DNA of 50,301 nucleotides from Nonomuraea sp. PA05 (GTDB lineage Bacteria; Actinomycetota; Actinomycetes; Streptosporangiales; Streptosporangiaceae), in contig NZ_VSEY01000069.1 of the NCBI RefSeq assembly GCF_008086045.1, positions 1-50,301 of the forward strand, in the 5' to 3' direction. The notes beneath the pieces are model-generated. The model had not been told where the DNA came from, did not search any database, and was given only the letters and a program-made list of their open reading frames with translations. Made by a program: the position numbers and the translations under genes. Shown one piece after another: positions 34,832 to 43,587 of the stretch. Position 1 is the stretch's first letter. Each line of letters starts with the position of its first letter.

Positions 34832-36153
34832 AAAAGTACACGATCGCAGGTGGCACGGCCAGCGAGATTGCGGCGGGCGTCGAGGTCGCCGTGTCCGAAG
34901 GGCGGCTCTCGCCAGGGGCGACGCTGCCGCCGGTGCGTGAGGTGGCCGCGCAGACGGGCGTCAGCCCGGGGACGGCGGCGGCCGCGTACCGGATGTTGCG
35001 CGAGCGCGGCGTCATCGAGACCGCCGGGCGGCGGGGGACCAGGGTCAGGCCGCGCCCGGCCAGCACGTTCCGCGAGGAGATCCGGATCGAGGTGCCGCCG
35101 GGCGTGCGCGACCTGGCCACCGGCAACCCCGACCCCCGGCTGCTGCCGCCGCTGCACGACGCGCTCGCCGCCGCCGCCAGGGCGCACGAGGAGCGGCCCG
35201 CCATGTACGGCACCGGCGACGACGAGGAACTGCTGGACCTGGCCGGGCAGCGGCTGCGTGCCGACGGCGTGCCGGCCGCGCCGCTGGCGATCACGTCCGG
35301 CACCCTCGACGCCGTCGAACGCGTGCTCACCGCCCGGCTGCGCCCCGGCGACGCGATCGCCGTCGAGGACCCGGGCTGGACGGCGCTGCTCGACCTGGTC
35401 GGCGTCCTCGGGCTGCGGCCGGTGCCGATGCGGCTCGACGACGAGGGGCCGCTGCCCGACGAGCTCGGACGGGCGCTGCGGGCCGGGGTCCGGGCCGTGG
35501 TGATCACCGCCCGCGCGCAGAACCCGACCGGCGCCGCCGTCTCCGCGACCCGCGCCGGTGAGCTGCGGGAACTGCTCGCGCGGCATCCTGAAGTGCTGCT
35601 GATCGAGGACGACCACGGCTCCGGGTTCGTGGAGCTGCCGCTGTATCCGCTGGCCGGCGTCACCACCCGCTGGATCCTCGTGCGCTCCACGGCCAAGTCG
35701 CTCGGCCCCGACCTGCGCCTCGCCCCGGTCACCGGCGACCCGGTCACGCTCGACCGGCTGCGCGGGCGGCAGCGGCTGGCCACTGGATGGGTCAGCCACC
35801 TGCTGCAACACGCCGTCGCCCACCTGTGGCGGACGAACGCCGTGGACACCTCCGCTGTCGCGGCTTCGTACGCGCGGCGCAGGAACGGGCTGGTGGGGGC
35901 GCTGGCCGTACGCGGCATTCCCGCGTACGGCCGCAGCGGCCTGAACGTGTGGATTCCCGTCGCCGACGAGTCCACCGCCATCACCCGGCTGCTGTCACGA
36001 GGCTGGGCCTGCGCGCCCGGCGCCCGCAACCGCCTGGGCTCGCCGCCCGCGCTGCGCCTGACCGTCTCCTCCCTGGACCCGTCGGAGATCGAGCCGCTCG
36101 CCGCCGACCTCGCCGCCGCCGTGCGCCCGGCGGCGAGCGGCCGGTACGGCTGA
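34816..36153 (+). CDS. MocR-type regulator (GntR HTH plus aminotransferase domain)
   Basis: A 445-residue PLP-dependent regulator. N-terminal GntR winged helix (about 10-75: GRLSPGATLPPVREVAAQTG, then AAAAYRMLRERGVIE) joined to an aminotransferase fold-type I domain. RAQNPTGAAVS and IEDDHGSGF supply PLP contacts, and Lys294 in STAKSLGPDLRLAPV is the likely Schiff-base lysine. It resembles PtsJ-like vitamin-B6 regulators. ATG 34,816 lies within a palindrome and has no ribosome site; GTG 34,825 is an alternative that would fit a leaderless transcript. Divergent from the PaiB-like gene. Confidence 0.9.
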   Translation: MYFVLEKYTIAGGTASEIAAGVEVAVSEGRLSPGATLPPVREVAAQTGVSPGTAAAAYRMLRERGVIETAGRRGTRVRPRPASTFREEIRIEVPPGVRDLATGNPDPRLLPPLHDALAAAARAHEERPAMYGTGDDEELLDLAGQRLRADGVPAAPLAITSGTLDAVERVLTARLRPGDAIAVEDPGWTALLDLVGVLGLRPVPMRLDDEGPLPDELGRALRAGVRAVVITARAQNPTGAAVSATRAGELRELLARHPEVLLIEDDHGSGFVELPLYPLAGVTTRWILVRSTAKSLGPDLRLAPVTGDPVTLDRLRGRQRLATGWVSHLLQHAVAHLWRTNAVDTSAVAASYARRRNGLVGALAVRGIPAYGRSGLNVWIPVADESTAITRLLSRGWACAPGARNRLGSPPALRLTVSSLDPSEIEPLAADLAAAVRPAASGRYG

Positions 36154-36165
36154 ACGTTCCTCAGG

Positions 36166-37269
36166 TCAGGTCAACAGTCCCTCCCCGATCCAGCCGCCGG
36201 GCGCGCACCCCGGCGGCACGGCGAAGACGGCCGACCCGATGTGCGTGACCCACTCGTTGAGCAGGTCACCCTCGGCCAGCATGCGCTGCACGGGCACGAA
36301 CTGCGCCGCCATGTCCGCCTGGTAGGAGGCGAACAGCAGCCCCGAGTCCGACTCGCCCTCGGGCGACAGCCCCTCGTCGTAGTTGTACGGCCGCCGTAAC
36401 AACCGCAGCGCCGGATCGGCCACGTGAGCCCGCCTGATGTGGGCGAACTCGGAGATCACCGGAAACCCGAGCCGGTTCTTCCTGGCGTAGTCGGCCGGGT
36501 CGGTCTCGGCGGAGCCCGTGAGCGGCGCCCCGTCGCCGAGCTTCCGCCCGATCGTGAACTCCCTGGCCACCCGGTCGGCGGCGTCCCACGTCTCCAGCCT
36601 CATCCGGATCCTGCGCAACACCATGGTGGTGCCGCCGCGCAGCGGCCCCGAGCCGATCCACACGGCTCTGTCCAGGTCGGTGGCGTTCACCGTGCCCTCG
36701 ATCTGGCCCATCAGGTTGCGCCGGTTCGTGCTGCGGAAGCCGCGCTGGGTCCACCGGACGCGGGCGAAGGAACGCGTGTCCTTCACGATCATCCGTACGG
36801 CGTGCGCGACCGTCACGGTGTCGTCCGCGCACACCTGGACCAGCAGGTCTCCCCCGCTCCACCGCTTCTCCAGCCGGTCCGTCGAGAACGCCGGCAGCGC
36901 CCGCACCGGCGAGTCCGCCCCGGCCGCCGCGAACAGCCCCGGCCCGAACCCGAACGTGATCGTGAGCCGGGCCGGGTTCACGGCCAGTTCGGGCTCGGTG
37001 TCGGCGAGCGCGGGACGTCCCTGGGTGAGGCGGGCCGCGTCGTCGGTGAGGAGCTGGAGCAGGCGGACGATCGCCTCCCTGCGGGTGCCCTTCAGCAGAT
37101 CGAAGCCGAGGAACACGGCGTGGGCCTGCGGTGCCGTGGCCACGCCTGCCTGGTGCGCGCCGTGGAAGGGCTCGACGGCGGTGGCAGTCGCGGTGGTGGC
37201 GGCTGTCGTGGTGAGAGCGCCGGCCACCGTGGCGGCTCCCCCGGTGAGGAGCCCCCTGCGGGAGATCAC
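36166..37269 (-). CDS. Tat-exported DyP-type haem peroxidase
   Basis: A 367-residue dye-decolourising peroxidase with a twin-arginine signal (SRRGLLTGGAATVAGALT). Haem-pocket residues: proximal His277 in SEFAHIRRAHV and distal Arg292/293 in LLRRPYNYDEG. The GxxDG motif reads GQIEG (188-192), with Glu191 in place of the catalytic Asp. It resembles DtpA of Streptomyces, which lies next to copper-chaperone genes and supports copper-radical oxidase maturation. GTG 37,269 overlaps the PCu(A)C stop (GTGA). Last gene of the leftward 39,914-36,166 set. EfeB-type iron uptake is less likely as no efeU or efeO is nearby. Confidence 0.9.
   Translation of the reverse strand: MISRRGLLTGGAATVAGALTTTAATTATATAVEPFHGAHQAGVATAPQAHAVFLGFDLLKGTRREAIVRLLQLLTDDAARLTQGRPALADTEPELAVNPARLTITFGFGPGLFAAAGADSPVRALPAFSTDRLEKRWSGGDLLVQVCADDTVTVAHAVRMIVKDTRSFARVRWTQRGFRSTNRRNLMGQIEGTVNATDLDRAVWIGSGPLRGGTTMVLRRIRMRLETWDAADRVAREFTIGRKLGDGAPLTGSAETDPADYARKNRLGFPVISEFAHIRRAHVADPALRLLRRPYNYDEGLSPEGESDSGLLFASYQADMAAQFVPVQRMLAEGDLLNEWVTHIGSAVFAVPPGCAPGGWIGEGLLT
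36697..36699 (-). other. Glu191 codon in the DyP GxxDG motif
   Basis: The codon is GAG (minus strand), giving GQIEG instead of GxxDG. It is a third-base change from Asp codons, flanked by otherwise conserved NLMGQ and TVN. Confidence 0.8.
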
Positions 37270-37787
37270 TTGTGCCCCGGCTGGTAGTCCTCCTCGCCAC
37301 CGGCGAAGTCCTTGCCGATGGCGGTGAACTCCAGCGGCTCGCCGTCCTTCACCTGCAGCGTGAACGCGATCCTGGCCCCGGGCTTCACCTCCTCGGTGAC
37401 GCCCATCAGCATGATGTGGTCGCCGCCGGGCTGGAGCTGGTGGGTGCCGCGGGCGGGCACGACGAAGCCGCCCTCCTTCGGGCGCATGACCATCTTGCCG
37501 CCGTCCTCGACCACTTCGTGCAGCTCGATGACCGGGGACAGGGGCGAGGCGCCGGACGTGATCGTCACCGGCGCGTCGGTGCCGTTGACCAGCGTGCCGA
37601 ACGCGGCGGTCATCCCCTCCTTGGTGGTCTTCACCCACGGGTCGGTGATGGTCAGCGCGGCGGTCGTAGCCGCCGCGCTCGCGGTGGCGCTGGTGGTGGC
37701 CGCGGGCTCGGGGGAGGCGGCGGAGCCGCCGCAGGCGGTGAGTGTCACGACGGCGGACGCGAGCACGAGGGCATGGCGAACGTACAT
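37266..37787 (-). CDS. PCu(A)C-type copper chaperone lipoprotein
   Basis: A 173-residue lipoprotein: signal peptide with lipobox LTAC (Cys19), a Thr/Ala linker (25-45) and the PCu(A)C domain (46-165). Copper ligands His90, Met101, His124 and Met126 are in place (ELHEVVEDGGKMVM, GGDHIMLMGV). It receives Cu(I) outside the membrane and passes it to cuproenzymes such as cytochrome oxidase. The ATG at 37,787 is preferred over 37,817 because a complete signal peptide follows. Coupled to the DyP gene, like ecuC and dtpA in Streptomyces. Confidence 0.93.
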   Translation of the reverse strand: MYVRHALVLASAVVTLTACGGSAASPEPAATTSATASAAATTAALTITDPWVKTTKEGMTAAFGTLVNGTDAPVTITSGASPLSPVIELHEVVEDGGKMVMRPKEGGFVVPARGTHQLQPGGDHIMLMGVTEEVKPGARIAFTLQVKDGEPLEFTAIGKDFAGGEEDYQPGHK

Positions 37788-37888
37788 GGTGGTGTGTTCC
37801 TTTTCTCCGCCCGGCATGCCGAAGCAGCCCCTGCCGGGCGGCGGGGGTCGTCTGAAGAGGGAGAACGTCTCGCCCGGCCTTCAGGAGG

Positions 37889-38428
37889 TCAGGCGGCGAC
37901 CACCCGAGGCGGGCCTCTCCTGCTGACGACGTGCCGCAGCACGGCCGAGCGCAGCACGGGCGGCTCGGTCGTGCACAGGGGTGTGGAGAAAGGAGTGGGG
38001 GTGAGCAGCGGCAGCCGGATGACCAGCAGCCGGACGGCGAGCCTGCGCAGCAGCGCCCAGAGCGCGGCCTCGCCCCGCGCCAGCCACAGCGCGGTCATCC
38101 CGACCGCCCAGCCGTGGGCGACCAGCATGCCCAGATCCGGGACCAGGCCCGCATGGAGGTGGCCGGTCAGCGCGTGCGGGGAGGCGGCGTGGGAGAGGGA
38201 GAACAGCAGGTGCAGGATCACCTGTAAGCCGGTGAGCAGCGGCAGGATCGCCGCGAACGACCGCTCGCGGCCCGACAGCGGGTACGCCGCCGCGAACGCC
38301 ACCACCAGGGCCGCCGCCATGGCGGGCATCGGCACGGAAGCACCGCCGAGCACGTGCGCCGCCACGCCCAGCCCGAGGCACACGACGGCGAACACCGTGG
38401 TGCGGGCGAGACGTAACGGCGGCGCCAT
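37889..38428 (-). CDS. Histidine-rich integral membrane protein, unknown
   Basis: A 179-residue protein with about four membrane helices. Its loops and helix ends are rich in His and Met: HLLFSLSHAASPHALTGHLH and MLVAHGWAVGM. I do not recognise a named family. It starts five bases after the MFS stop and ends 101 bp before the PCu(A)C start, so it may be part of the same copper unit; a role in copper passage or sensing is an inference from the His/Met content and neighbours. ATG 38,428 is chosen since the upstream frame lies inside the MFS gene. Confidence 0.72.
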   Translation of the reverse strand: MAPPLRLARTTVFAVVCLGLGVAAHVLGGASVPMPAMAAALVVAFAAAYPLSGRERSFAAILPLLTGLQVILHLLFSLSHAASPHALTGHLHAGLVPDLGMLVAHGWAVGMTALWLARGEAALWALLRRLAVRLLVIRLPLLTPTPFSTPLCTTEPPVLRSAVLRHVVSRRGPPRVVAA

Positions 38429-38432
38429 GCGC

Positions 38433-39914
38433 CTAGCATTCCACGCCATCCCGCCGGTCGGCACACCCGATCGTGCTCGGTGCGCAGGCGCCCACACCCA
38501 GCGACGCCACGATCAGCACCGTGACCCCGGCCCGCGCCGCCGATTCCCACCCGCCGTCCAGCGCCGCGAAGAACACCGCGCCGGTGAACGTGCCGCCCAG
38601 CACTCCCCCGGCCTCCTGCACGGTCCCGAGCACCCCGGCCGCGGCGGCCGACCGCTCAGGACGTACGGAGGCCAGGACGGAGGAGAGCAGCGGCGACATC
38701 AACAACCCCATCCCGGCACCCGTCACCACCAGCGCCACCCCCACCTGCAGCGGCCCGGCACCCAACGCGTGGTACACCAGCGCCAGCCCCACGACCAGCA
38801 CCGGCGCCCCGAACCGGCCGCGCGGGCGCAGCAGCGAGGCGGCGAAGAAACCGGCGTTCAGGGCCGTGCACACGGTGGCGGCGGCGAGCGGGGTGAGCCC
38901 GAGCCCGTCCTGAAGGTAGAGGGCGAGCACGAACGACAGCCCCGCCGACGTGCCGAACAGCAGGCCCACCGCCACCAGACCCCAGGCGAACCCCTTCTCC
39001 CTGAAGACCGCCAGGTCCAGCAGCGGCACCCGCCCGTCGGCCGTGAGACGGCGCTGCCGCCGCACGAAAGCGCCCAGCAGCAGGGGCGCGGCGCCCAGGC
39101 ACGCCCACGCCCAGCCCGGCCACCCCTGCTCCCGGCCCTCGGCGAGCGGCAGCACCACGGCCACCAGCCCGGCCATGACGAGCACCGCTCCGCCGAGGTC
39201 GAGGTCATGGGGGAGCAGAGCCCGAGCGGCGCGGGAACGCGGAGCAGGCTTGGCCAGGGGAGGCAGAGCGGGTGCGGTGCGGGGGAGTGGCGAGGTGGTG
39301 CTGGAGAGCCTGGCCGAGGTGGCGTAGGGGAGCGGCGCCGGGGCGGGTGCGGCCCGGGGGAGCAGGCGGCAGGTCAGGGCCAGGGCGGTCAGGCAGATCG
39401 GTACGTTGACCAGGAAGCAGGCCCGCCACCCCAACCCCATCGGGTCGGCGGCCACCACCATCCCGCCGATGACCTGGCCGCTCAGCCCGGCCAGCCCGAC
39501 GGCGGTGCCGTACCAGCCGAAGGCCCTGGCGCGATCGTCCCCCTGGTAGAGCCGCCCGAGCAGGGCGAGGACCTGCGGTGCGAGCAGCGCGGCCGCGACG
39601 CCCTGCCCGACCCTGGCCGCCACCAGTGTCGACGTGCCGCCGGCGAGCCCGCACCCGGCCGAGGCGAGCGTGAACAGCGCCAGCCCCACGGCGAACGTCC
39701 GCCGGTGCCCGTACAGGTCGCCGAGCCGCCCGGAGACGATGAGCCCCGCCGCGTACGCCAGCCCGTACCCGGCGATGACGAGTTGCACGGCGCCGTCGCC
39801 GGCGCCGAGGTCGGCGCGGATGGAGGGCACGGCCAGGTTCGCGACGTAGAAGTCGAGCGTGGTCACGAACACCGCGACCAGCAGCACGGGCAGGGCGGCC
39901 CAACGCGTGGACAT
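38433..39914 (-). CDS. MFS drug-resistance transporter, DHA2 (EmrB/QacA) type
   Basis: A 493-residue 14-helix transporter. Motif D1 (LDFYVANLAVPSI) in helix 1 and motif A (LGDLYGHRRTF) after helix 2 are typical of proton-driven multidrug exporters. The loop between the halves has a Pro/Ala/Ser-rich insertion near residues 200-240. ATG 39,914 with GGAG five bases upstream. First gene of the leftward set ending in DyP; divergent from the gene at 40,046 (131 bp gap). Substrate unknown. Confidence 0.92.
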   Translation of the reverse strand: MSTRWAALPVLLVAVFVTTLDFYVANLAVPSIRADLGAGDGAVQLVIAGYGLAYAAGLIVSGRLGDLYGHRRTFAVGLALFTLASAGCGLAGGTSTLVAARVGQGVAAALLAPQVLALLGRLYQGDDRARAFGWYGTAVGLAGLSGQVIGGMVVAADPMGLGWRACFLVNVPICLTALALTCRLLPRAAPAPAPLPYATSARLSSTTSPLPRTAPALPPLAKPAPRSRAARALLPHDLDLGGAVLVMAGLVAVVLPLAEGREQGWPGWAWACLGAAPLLLGAFVRRQRRLTADGRVPLLDLAVFREKGFAWGLVAVGLLFGTSAGLSFVLALYLQDGLGLTPLAAATVCTALNAGFFAASLLRPRGRFGAPVLVVGLALVYHALGAGPLQVGVALVVTGAGMGLLMSPLLSSVLASVRPERSAAAAGVLGTVQEAGGVLGGTFTGAVFFAALDGGWESAARAGVTVLIVASLGVGACAPSTIGCADRRDGVEC

Positions 39915-40032
39915 GTGACTCCAGGGGAGGGAGAGGGGCAGGCGGTGAAAGAACACCGCCGGACGCCGGACGGTTGACCCCACCCTCGGACCGGGCCGTT
40001 ACGATTCCCTGCGGATCCGCTACGGACCACCC

Positions 40033-40045
40033 CATAATCAACCCG
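40033..40045 (+). promoter_or_regulatory. Putative -10 for a leaderless transcript
   Basis: CATAAT (40,033-40,038) lies seven bases before the ATG at 40,046, and no Shine-Dalgarno sequence is present. Confidence 0.35.
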
Positions 40046-40762
40046 ATGCCGAAATTTCAGGACCTGTCGGAATTTGCGGCGGCCATCGCCCCGGTCATCG
40101 GCGCAGCCCACGTCAACGTGCACGCCTCGGCCGCCAGAGCCGTCGCCCAGCTCGCCGAGACGTCAGGCGTGACCCCGGCCCTGCTCTCCGACCTGCGCTT
40201 CGCCCTCCCCCTGCGCCCCCTGACCCGAGATCACCTGGCCGTCATCGACCGGTACGGCACCGCGTCCGCCCGCGAGCGCGACCTCCAGGAACACCTGCGC
40301 CAGCACACCCTCACAGAGGACGACGGGACGCTGCGGTTGACGGACAAGGGCCTGGAGTTCGTCCACAGGCTGTACGAGGTGCACGCCGCCACGGCCGATC
40401 GCGTCTGGGCGGCCCACGACGTGCCGGGCCTGGCCGCCCTCGTCGCCCGGGTGCTCGACGCGGCCGAGCGGCTGCCGGGCGGGGCGCTGGAGCTGGTGAC
40501 GCCGCCGTACGAACCGGACGACGCGACCCCGGGCCTGCTGCTGTTCAACCGGCTCGCCGTGGTCCGCTACCACCGCGCCGACGCGCACGCCGCCGCCTGG
40601 CGGGCGGCGGGCCTGTCCGTGTCCGAGATCGTCGTCCTGCCGGACGGCCCGCTGCGCGCCGGGATCGAGGCGGAGACGAACCTGCGGGCCGCCGCGCCGT
40701 ACGGCGTCCTGACAGGCCTGGAGCGCGAGGCCCTCTACGACGGGCTCATGAAACTGGTCTGA
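40046..40762 (+). CDS. Unrecognised protein with a MarR-like middle section
   Basis: A 238-residue soluble protein that I cannot assign to a family. LTRDHLAVIDRYGTASARER and DGTLRLTDKGLEFVHRLYEV resemble a winged helix with a wing (LTxxG), as in MarR regulators. The C-terminal half has LLFNRLAVVRYHRADAHAAA and ends GLEREALYDGLMKLV. It could be a helix-turn-helix regulator with a DinB/SCP2-like tail. It lies divergent from the MFS unit and could regulate it. Its last 28 bases overlap the convergent LuxR-type gene. Confidence 0.75.
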   Translation: MPKFQDLSEFAAAIAPVIGAAHVNVHASAARAVAQLAETSGVTPALLSDLRFALPLRPLTRDHLAVIDRYGTASARERDLQEHLRQHTLTEDDGTLRLTDKGLEFVHRLYEVHAATADRVWAAHDVPGLAALVARVLDAAERLPGGALELVTPPYEPDDATPGLLLFNRLAVVRYHRADAHAAAWRAAGLSVSEIVVLPDGPLRAGIEAETNLRAAAPYGVLTGLEREALYDGLMKLV

Positions 40763-43338
40763 GGCGACTCCAGCAGGCGGCCTGCCTGCGTGCGGTCGTT
40801 CACGCCCAGCTTGTCGTAGGCCGCCTGCAGATGGTTGGCCGCCGTCCGCCTGGACAACGTCAGCCGATCGGCGATCTCCCTGTTCGTCAGCCCGGCGGCG
40901 GCGAGCTGCAGGATCTCCCGCTGCCGCGGCGTCAGCTCCGGCGTGACCAGCTCGACCAGCGCCGGCGTCGAGACGCCTGTGCAGAGCCTGGCCAGCGCGC
41001 CCGCCCGCGCCCGCGCGCTCCTGGCCAGCCGCCCCCGCCCCGCGTCGTGGTAGGCGTTCGCCTCGTGCGCGGTGGCCTCGGCCGCGTACAGCACCATGCC
41101 GAGTCGCTCGTACTCGGCCGCCACCGCCCGTAAGCCCGCCGGATCGCCCAGCGCCAGCTCGTGCCTGGCCAGCACGCGCACCAGCGGCCCCTCCAGCTCG
41201 GTCGCCAGCGCGCCCAGCTCGGGGGCGCGCCCGCCGAGCCGCACCAGGTCGTGCAGCGCGAACATCAGGTGGCCGCCCAGCTCGTGCCGCCGCGCGTGCG
41301 CCGCCGCCACCCGGCACAGCTCGGTGGCCTCGTCCAGGTCGCCGCCCGCCGCCGCCACCCACACCGCCGCCTGCAGCACGTGCTGGCGGGTGAAGGCCCA
41401 GCGGGCGGTCAGCTTCTCGGCCTCGGCCAGCGTCTCCCTGGCCTCGTCCAGCCGGCCGAGCAGTGCCAGGGCGTGCGCCAGCTCCGCCGCCAGCCGCCCC
41501 AGGTACGGCTCCCCGGCGGGCACCCTGGCCATGTCCTCCCTGCACCAGCGGACCGCCTCCTCGGCGTCGCCGCGCAGCCGGGCCGCCATCGCCCGGTAGG
41601 CGCCGTACCCGGTCACCGACATCTCGGCGGTGGGCAGCCGCATGGCGTGCTCGGCCGTCCGCGCCGCCTCCGCCAGCCTCCCGGAGAACGTCCGGGCCGC
41701 GCACTGCGCTTCCAGGAACGTGGGCAGCGCGTGCGGTGCGAGGTCCCGCCACTCGTCGACGGTGGCCATCGTCCGCTCCGCCACGGCCAGCGCGCGTTCC
41801 GTGCGGCCCGCGTACGCGTCCACCCACGCCTCCAGGCACGCCGCGTGCGCCGCGCCGCGCAGGCTGCCCGGCGTGCACGCCCTGGCCAGGGCCAGCGAGC
41901 GCGTCGCGCCGGTCAGCCGGCCGGCGAAGCAGTCGGTGACGGCGCGGTAGACGTGCGCCTCCTGCCGCCACACCGGGTCGGTGAGCGTCGCGACGGCTGT
42001 GTCGAGCACGTGGCACGCTTCGGCGTCCGCGCCGGCCCAGGCCAGGTTCACGGCGAGGCTGCAGGCGTGCTGGGCGCGCTCGCTCTCGGTCACGGCGTCG
42101 CGTGCCACCTGCCGCAGCGCGGTCACCGCGGAGCCGGCGTCGCCGAGCACCATGAGCACCTCGCCGAGCACCGAGACCGCCGCCACGCCCGCTCCGGCGT
42201 CGATCGCGGCCCTGGCCAGCCGCGCGGCCAGCCGGGGGTCATGTCTGCCCCAGGCCAGCTTGGCGGCCGAGGTCAGCATGGCGGGGTCGGTGACCGAGCC
42301 GCTGTCCAGCCGCCACACGGCGGCGCGTAGCTCGTCCTCGCGCCGCCGCAGCCCCGTGGCCTCCAGCGCCTCGGCCAGCACGCGCAGCCGCCGCCTGGCC
42401 CGCAGCGTGCCGCAGTCGCCGCGCACCACCTCGCCGTAGAGCGGATGGCCCAGGCCCAGCTGGTCGCGCCGGCCGTCGCCCACGGTCACGATCAGGCCGC
42501 GCGACTCGACGCGTTCGACCGCGCCCGCCGAGGTCAGCTCGACCAGCAGCGCGGCACCCAGCGGCTCGCCGAACGCCACCAGCTCCAGCACCTCGCGCTC
42601 GTCCTCGTCGAGGTGGCCGATCCGGTCGCCGACCAGCTCGCGCAGCCGGGTCGTCATGGACAGCTCGCCGCGCCAGCGCCACACCCCGTCCCGTTCGGCC
42701 AGGCAGCCGGATTCGCGTCCCGCGAGCACGACCTCGCGCAGGTAGAGCACGTTGCCCTCGCTGACCCCTGCCAGATGCCGTACGGTCTGCGCCGCGACCT
42801 CCCCGCCGAGCGCCCCCGCGAGCACCTCGCCCACCTCGGACACCGTCAGCGGCGGCAGCTCGACGCGCGGCAGCAGCTCGTCCTTCCACAGCGCCACCAC
42901 CGGATCCGGCTGCGGCTCCCCCGACCTGACCGTCACCAGCAGCCGCGCCTCGCCCTTGGCGGCCAGGTAGTGCACCAGCGCCGCCGACGCCGGGTCCAGC
43001 CGGTGCGCGTCGTCCACGCTGACCAGCAGCTCCGCGCCGCGGGCCCGGCCGCGCAGGTGGCGCGTGGCCCAGCGCAACAGGTTCTCGCCGCTGCGCGGCG
43101 GACCCGTCAGCACGTGCGCGAACGCGCCGAACGGGATCATCGACGCGGTCTCCGTGCCCAGCGCCCGCACGATCGCGTACCCCTGCTGACCGGCCAGCAC
43201 GTGCGCCGCCAGCCTGCTCTTGCCGACCCCGGCCGCGCCGGCGATCATCATGCCGGAACCCGACCGCAGCGCCTCGCGCACGGCCGCCAGCGGCCCCCCT
43301 CGCCCGACGAACGGCCAACCGCTCCCCTGCTCGCTCAT
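40735..43338 (-). CDS. LuxR-type regulator with N-terminal ATPase (LAL family), second copy
   Basis: An 867-residue LAL regulator. Walker A GAAGVGKS is at 34-41, and ELLVSVDDAHRLD is Walker B. A long TPR-like region follows and the C-terminal LuxR HTH reads LTPRQREILQLAAAGLTNRE, then SRRTAANHLQAAYDKLGV. ATG 43,338 with GGGAGG five bases upstream; the frame extends further without similarity. It ends inside the 3' end of the gene at 40,046 (28-bp tail-to-tail overlap). Not close in sequence to the LAL at 24,289. Followed upstream by a 53-residue gene. Confidence 0.92.
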   Translation of the reverse strand: MSEQGSGWPFVGRGGPLAAVREALRSGSGMMIAGAAGVGKSRLAAHVLAGQQGYAIVRALGTETASMIPFGAFAHVLTGPPRSGENLLRWATRHLRGRARGAELLVSVDDAHRLDPASAALVHYLAAKGEARLLVTVRSGEPQPDPVVALWKDELLPRVELPPLTVSEVGEVLAGALGGEVAAQTVRHLAGVSEGNVLYLREVVLAGRESGCLAERDGVWRWRGELSMTTRLRELVGDRIGHLDEDEREVLELVAFGEPLGAALLVELTSAGAVERVESRGLIVTVGDGRRDQLGLGHPLYGEVVRGDCGTLRARRRLRVLAEALEATGLRRREDELRAAVWRLDSGSVTDPAMLTSAAKLAWGRHDPRLAARLARAAIDAGAGVAAVSVLGEVLMVLGDAGSAVTALRQVARDAVTESERAQHACSLAVNLAWAGADAEACHVLDTAVATLTDPVWRQEAHVYRAVTDCFAGRLTGATRSLALARACTPGSLRGAAHAACLEAWVDAYAGRTERALAVAERTMATVDEWRDLAPHALPTFLEAQCAARTFSGRLAEAARTAEHAMRLPTAEMSVTGYGAYRAMAARLRGDAEEAVRWCREDMARVPAGEPYLGRLAAELAHALALLGRLDEARETLAEAEKLTARWAFTRQHVLQAAVWVAAAGGDLDEATELCRVAAAHARRHELGGHLMFALHDLVRLGGRAPELGALATELEGPLVRVLARHELALGDPAGLRAVAAEYERLGMVLYAAEATAHEANAYHDAGRGRLARSARARAGALARLCTGVSTPALVELVTPELTPRQREILQLAAAGLTNREIADRLTLSRRTAANHLQAAYDKLGVNDRTQAGRLLESPQTSFMSPS

Positions 43339-43390
43339 CGTGCCTCCCCTCTCGTGCACCCATCGTGGCCGCCGGGGGTTCGCGGGAGGT

Positions 43391-43552
43391 TCAGGCGGGA
43401 TCGCGCTTGAGCCCGGCGGCGGCACGCAGCAGCTCGATGACGGCTTCCGAGCCGCTGAACGGCACCGGCTCGCCCCCTACCTCTTCGAGCAGGCCGCGGA
43501 GCTGGCCGTCCGCCTGCTCGGGCTCGACGAGCCGGACGATCACCGTTCTCAT
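43391..43552 (-). CDS. Small 53-residue protein between two large regulators
   Basis: Translation: starts MRTVIVRLVEPEQADGQLRG, ends AAAGLKRDPA, with LLEEVGGEPVPFSGSEAVIE in the middle. No signal peptide or membrane helix. GGAGAG lies 11 bases before the ATG. It is 52 bp from the downstream LuxR-type gene and 35 bp from the SARP-like gene, all leftward. The amino-acid pattern (VxLxxP, then RGLLEEV, then ELLRAA) resembles short proteins found beside LuxR and BTAD regulators in other actinomycetes. Function unknown. A real gene is supported by ribosome site, length and codon use. Confidence 0.72.
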   Translation of the reverse strand: MRTVIVRLVEPEQADGQLRGLLEEVGGEPVPFSGSEAVIELLRAAAGLKRDPA

Positions 43553-43587
43553 CTGAGCACGATCTCTCCGGACGGTTCAGGTACGGT

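Noticed and set aside
36166..37787. EfeUOB-type iron uptake operon
   Set aside because: DyP with an exported copper chaperone is present but no EfeU permease or EfeO; the copper-linked DtpA context fits better.
37272..39977. Long plus-strand open frame opposite the MFS and copper genes
   Set aside because: Translation is Gly/Arg/Gln-rich and matches the shadow of the leftward genes, which have clear domains.
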